Shown in pieces: positions 59,777-64,000 of a stretch of DNA of 64,000 nt (its first letter is position 1; the number at the start of each line of letters is the position of its first letter). The position numbers and the translations under genes were made by a program. The DNA comes from Mermis nigrescens. Lineage: Eukaryota > Nematoda > Enoplea > Mermithida > Mermithidae. The notes beneath the pieces were generated by a model. It ran no database searches. It was not told the origin of the DNA and saw only the letters and a list, made by a program, of their open reading frames with translations. Location of the stretch: contig JAVLUZ010000340.1 of assembly GCA_036768485.1 (NCBI GenBank), positions 3,469,886 through 3,533,885 of the forward strand, given 5' to 3'.

Positions 59777-60154
59777 CTAACCCCTTGTCCGTTAAAGAGT
59801 TAAGGTACCATAATAGTAACACCGCTAATTGAGCAAGAAAATTAAGACACGGAATGATTAGGCAAAATTATGCTGAGCAAAAATTAAAGTCACTGACGAA
59901 TTAAAATAAGAGGTAACGAAAAAAACGAGAAAAATGGCAAATTATGCGAGATTACGGGGAAAAATACGAGCACCGTCAAAGAAAATTTTTACAGCAAGAA
60001 AAAATGACAAGAGAAAAAATACACAAGGAATAAACGATACACGAAGTCCTGGAATCCACATCAGGACGAAAAACGAAAAAATTGACGAAAAGCTGCTGGT
60101 CGAATTCGACGCCAAACGCAGAGTTCCAAAAGTTCAGTACGTCGAACTTGAAAA

Positions 60155-62316
60155 TTAATATTGATCGCGGTAATTGGCCTTCGAGCCATACGATTTTCCG
60201 CGACGTCGTTGTCGTTGAAAATATTCCTGATCGAGATTCCGGTTCGCGACGCGTATTCGAACGCTCACGATATTGATATGGCGATTGCCTACGCCCGTAC
60301 ATATGTTGGCGTAAGCGTTGATGTGGATCGACGGGTCGATCGTCGTCCTCAAAATCGTCGTCGTCCTCGTAGTCAGTCAGCATAACGACCGCGGATGTGG
60401 TGGCGTCGGAGTAAATAATTGCTCCGGCGTAAAACCGTAAGTTCGTTGGCAAGAAGGTTCGCGTGGACGCTGTTGTTGTTCGAGTAACAGGCCACGGTTT
60501 TGGCAAAAGTGGACCCGGTCGAGGTTGTGGCTGATAATCCCCGGTGGCTGGTTGGCTTTGTTCCAACGGAGAGCGATACATTGATCCCATTGCTGCCGTT
60601 GACGGGATTGTGACCGGTCCTGATGAGTTCCGCGGTTCGACTGTGGTTGGCGGCGATATTCGTAAGGCTGCTGCTGTCGCGAGCGCGATGATGACCAGCA
60701 TCGGCCTGTGAATACGCCTCGGAACGCTCACGCGATTCCGTAAAATGCTGTTGTTGCCGCGGTTGGGTTTGTGGTCTTGTATATTGCTGTATATGCGGTT
60801 TTACTTGCGTTTGCTGTTGTGCTTGCGATTGTGAACGGTGATGCGTTGCAGCATAGCGTTGCCGGGATGATTGCGGTTCTTGCCGCCTCGATCCCTTTGG
60901 GCCTAAACGCGCTTTCAATTTAGCTGCAACTTTCAGCTTGAACGAGTCTTCTGACTCGTTGCTTTTCCAAGTTTTTTCAGTCGACGCAAAGCGTGTTCGG
61001 ACTTGGTGTCATAAAATCGATTCAATTTCGCCTTATGTTTGTCTTCTGGCATATGATGAACCTCGGAAGCTTCAGTAAGAGAACCGGCGGTGCGTAATTT
61101 GGTCACACGCCGTGGCATTTCCGTAGCCAAATTCTCACGATCGCTGCCTCTCGATCGTCATGCGTGTTCTACGCATTTCAATTTGTGCTTCCAAGGAAAG
61201 GTCGACTTCTGGCAATTCAAGGCTCGCTGCGGATCCGCTAGGGTCCTGCGAGGATGCCTGTCGCCTTTGTCTACGAATTTTTTTCTAATTCGCCTTTGAA
61301 TTCGATGTTTTAGGAAAAAGACCGATTTCTGTCGACCTCTAAAACGATCGAACTGGAGCCGGAACTTCGAGCGGCGGATCGGTTGCCAGCCGAATTTGCC
61401 GAATCATGTTATGTAAAACATGAGGACTTTCAATTCGTGCTGTTAAATCCGGGAATTCCGGAAAAGCCTCACTTGGCGAAGGTGTATAGGATTCACTCAA
61501 GGAACGCTACTACGCGCAACATGCGACGTAACTGCTCCACCCATGCGCCCAGCCTATTCGGGATTTCCGTAGGCGTACGCAAAGAAGTGGAACTTCCTGT
61601 CCAGGAACTCCAAAAAGCGCTGTAGCGCGCATGACGTCTATGGAAGAAAAGACCGTCATGTGTCGATACTCCGAATCATATAATGCTTGAAATTCTCGGA
61701 AAGTATCGAAAATATCGACCATCTGGCTGTGGCCGGCGTATTAAGATGGGTGCCATATGATCTGGCGCTGGAGACATCCTGTGTGGATATAACTCCTCGA
61801 AGGAACCTGATGTGCAACACCATCAGACACTTCAGTCGGTGCATCAAGGTGCGGGTGCACCACCAAATACTCTAACGGCACTTCGTACAACATCATTCCC
61901 GTTGTAATAAAGAAACGTATGCGCACAAAATATTGGTCGGGATAAAACAATCGGTTAAACACACTCAATTTGCTGATAAATCGAGGTGCGGGTGGACGAT
62001 CCACATCAGCCAAAGACTGTGCGGTCAAGGGCCACACTAATGGACGCGACGGGGAATCAGTTGAAGTCGCGTGCTGCAAATGGATTGCATACACTCGGTC
62101 GAAGTACACTTGTGCAGCTTCAACCAGCTGGTCATATAGACGCGTTCCTTCAACTTCACCCAAACAGTCATGTAACTCTGCAATACGACTGATGCGACAG
62201 TGCACGGAGGTTCTCGCGCATATTTTCCATCATGGTGAAAAAATGCTGAACGTAGCGCGAGCGGCTTTGCACTCTCGCGCTTTCATTCGCGGCCATACGT
62301 TCGCGAATAGCTTGCA
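60155..62316 (-). pseudogene. Frame-broken basic coding tract of the same unit
   Basis: Minus-strand coding-like segments in shifting frames. Around 62320-62150 is a helical stretch with MMENMRENLR and CRISRIAELHDCLGEVEGTR. 62205-61741 gives LYDQLVEAAQVYFDRVYAI and FYPDQYFVRIRFFITTGMML. 61722-61570 gives MVDIFDTFREFQALYDSEYR. 61260-60933 gives a charged coil (MRRTRMTIERQRS, PEDKHKAKLNRFYDTKSEH). 60918-60600 is a Gln/Arg-rich basic tail. Composition suggests a Gag-like or nucleic-acid-binding protein, but no CCHC knuckle, protease, RT or integrase is seen. At least five frame changes mean decay or indel errors. Confidence 0.45.
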
Positions 62317-62700
62317 TCATTGGGGGTATGGCGACTTCCTATTTGACGACTGACTTTGAATTGCCTGTGGGTGAATAGTCGCCACAGTACTCGACACACC
62401 CGTCATGGCCATAGGAGCCATAAAACGAGCATCTGGTGCCGACACGCCTTGTGGCGCGGAATGAGTCGCGACTTGCGTATACAATGCTACTTGTGGTACT
62501 TCGTGCGCGGGTAAAATTTGTTGTGTCACCGGCGGAAAACCTATAATCTCAGTCATGATCACATCGGGCTCAGAATCACGCTCTACCCGACCCGGCTGTG
62601 AAGTCGGCAAAGGTCCGAGCGAACTGATGCCCAAGGGCGCTTGTTGGTCCGCCGCAAGCGATTGCGAGACAATCGGTTGCGAAACGGTAACAGCCCCTTT
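62317..62700 (-). pseudogene. Frame-shifted continuation of the exonuclease protein
   Basis: Open on the minus strand from about 62730 to a TGA at 62317. It has the same Ser/Pro/Gln-rich composition as the exonuclease tail (PIVSQSLAADQQAPLG, then PPVTQQILPAHEVPQVALYT). The switch sits at a run of A and G, so either a one-base assembly error or a real indel. Confidence 0.55.
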
Positions 62701-63991
62701 TTCTGGCCAATGCCACGCGTGTAGTGCGCGGTGGCGACAAATTAGCTTGTCTTTCCGCCTCGGTGTCAGATAACGCCATGACTAAACGCTTAGGAGATAA
62801 ATCATCGTCTTCAGTGGAGATCGGTTCTACATCGACCATAGGCGAATCATATGGAATGTCCGTTTGCGAAGAAAACGCAGATGCTGGTGTACTCGAACTG
62901 GTTGGTTTAGATTTTGGTTCGGTATCAGGTGCATGAGCCGGGCCCGAAACTGAGTCGGCAACGGCTTGCGAACCCTGAACTTGTAGGTCAGGATTGTCGA
63001 AAACATTAGTGTGAGCCAACGCTTCCGTTACTGAGGCAACGGTGGTGGCTGCTGCTATGGCCGCTGGAAGTTGCGGAACCGGGCCATAGAAGTCCTCAAC
63101 TCTAATTAATTCTTCGCCATTCGAGTCAACTTCGACTTCAGCTTCAGCAGCTGTGCTGGTCGACTGTCCTTGCGGTGGTTTACTAGTCGACAATGGTATA
63201 CGCACTCTGGCTTTCGGGCCAGTGGCCTTAATGTGCAATTCATCGCCTACAAATGAGACCGACATAGGCTTTCTATCGTCAGTAATGCGATTATTTTGCG
63301 ATGTCCCTTCTATCAATATAAAAACATCGATAGTTATAAGGGCGTCCATCACTAAATAATTCTGCATGTCCCGAGTTAAAGGTAAGCTCCACGCCTGTCC
63401 GAAGTTATCAGGCGCGTTCGGGTCAAGATACATGTCAAATAGGAACTCAGCCAAGCGCTTCAATGTGTGTGAACGCGCTGTGATGCGAAAACGACGAGTA
63501 AATTCTCTCGCTAATGGCTGAATATCGATAAAATTAGCGATGAATGGATCCTTCCAGTGCAGTTGATTGCGAATTTCTGCATCTGGGATTGCCAAAATTT
63601 CCTCAAAAGTTGGACCGTATACGTGAAAATACGCAAGTCGATCTTGCGTAGGATCGTAACAAACCATATATACATTTGGCAAACGTGTTTCGAGCAACTG
63701 GTGAAGCCCGAACGGAGGTTGCGGGAACTTCGCCAGGTCCCAGCAGAACACATGACCGTTCGCGCTCGCAACTTGGACGTAGCGTACGAATGGGCCATGG
63801 AGGTCCTGGTAGGTGGGACATAATTGCTGAAAACGCAAGTCCCAGGTCTTATAATGCCTGCCTTTCCTGTCATTAACAAATTCGGAATCGTAGCCTAAAA
63901 ATAGTGTGCCATTAGTCAAATTTGATGGTTGAGTTAACGCCAAAATGGCGGCAAACGACTTCTGGTCGTCGGAGACTATGACCGTAGGCAT
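62576..63991 (-). CDS. DEDDy-type 3'-5' exonuclease domain protein of a retroelement-like unit
   Basis: A 471-codon frame, open to the window edge (three more codons upstream of the ATG at 63991), so the start is not certain. Residues 30-220 match the RNase D/WRN-type exonuclease fold: Exo I GYDSEF (D35, E37), YVQVASANGHVFCWDL as the following strand pair, Exo II around CYDPTQD (D113 or D117), then FIDIQPLA, SHTLKRLAEF and Exo III YLVMDALIT (Y212, D216). Residues 265-435 are Ser/Thr/Pro/Glu-rich and probably disordered. The last ~40 residues are out of register with good coding sequence that continues in another frame from an A/G homopolymer at about 62694-62703, so the real protein is probably longer. 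It would hydrolyse nucleic acid from the 3' end; substrate unknown. Confidence 0.7.
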   Translation of the reverse strand: MPTVIVSDDQKSFAAILALTQPSNLTNGTLFLGYDSEFVNDRKGRHYKTWDLRFQQLCPTYQDLHGPFVRYVQVASANGHVFCWDLAKFPQPPFGLHQLLETRLPNVYMVCYDPTQDRLAYFHVYGPTFEEILAIPDAEIRNQLHWKDPFIANFIDIQPLAREFTRRFRITARSHTLKRLAEFLFDMYLDPNAPDNFGQAWSLPLTRDMQNYLVMDALITIDVFILIEGTSQNNRITDDRKPMSVSFVGDELHIKATGPKARVRIPLSTSKPPQGQSTSTAAEAEVEVDSNGEELIRVEDFYGPVPQLPAAIAAATTVASVTEALAHTNVFDNPDLQVQGSQAVADSVSGPAHAPDTEPKSKPTSSSTPASAFSSQTDIPYDSPMVDVEPISTEDDDLSPKRLVMALSDTEAERQANLSPPRTTRVALARKRGCYRFATDCLAIACGGPTSALGHQFARTFADFTAGSGRA

Positions 63992-64000
63992 AGGCCTGTT

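Noticed and set aside
59976..60731. 251-codon minus-strand frame as a separate protein
   Set aside because: Overlaps a better Gln/Arg-rich frame; its last third looks non-coding, so I treat the region as a frame-broken tract.

Overview
The window looks like a repeat-dense, AT-rich animal nuclear genome, most likely an arthropod. The evidence is one intron-rich host gene with canonical GT-AG introns, arthropod-type non-LTR retrotransposons, and dozens of short non-autonomous DNA transposons. There are no bacterial-style operons. Nearly all open frames shorter than about 130 codons are chance or repeat-internal, so this is not a gene-dense locus. A hemipteran-like genome is possible, but the sequence does not prove a clade.

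The only host gene I can support is on the + strand from 28605 to 57339. It is an RMI1 homologue (scaffold subunit of the BLM-TOP3A-RMI dissolvasome) in 12 coding exons spread over 28.7 kb. The spliced product is about 625 residues: N-terminal DUF1767/OB1 in exons 1-5, an acidic serine-rich linker in exons 6-9, and a C-terminal OB2 domain in exons 10-12. A poly(A) signal follows at 57387. Its introns are packed with transposons.

Layout: 1-10 kb holds tandem and foldback repeats plus TA-flanked elements with TAGTCTGTTTCA ends. 10-15 kb holds two decayed copies of one CR1/L2-like retrotransposon and a large hAT-like element. 15-16.3 kb is a foldback element carrying a tRNA-like segment. 17-27.6 kb is a field of hAT-like elements with 8-bp target duplications, including a three-level nest at 19680-21491. 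28.6-57.4 kb is RMI1 with its inserted elements, including a Jockey-type retrotransposon sitting inside a (CA)n tract at 29.8-33.2 kb. 58.8-64 kb (minus strand) looks like the 3' part of a retroelement: a possible LTR, a polypurine tract, three tandem hairpins, a frame-broken basic coding tract, and an intact 471-codon frame encoding a DEDDy-type 3'-5' exonuclease domain.

The most interesting signals are the exonuclease-bearing element at the right end, the recurring GC-rich mini-hairpin GGCGCTTCGCGCC scattered through AT-rich repeats, exon 7 of RMI1 bracketed by inverted MITEs, and several hAT-like MITE families whose boundaries can be fixed from perfect target duplications.
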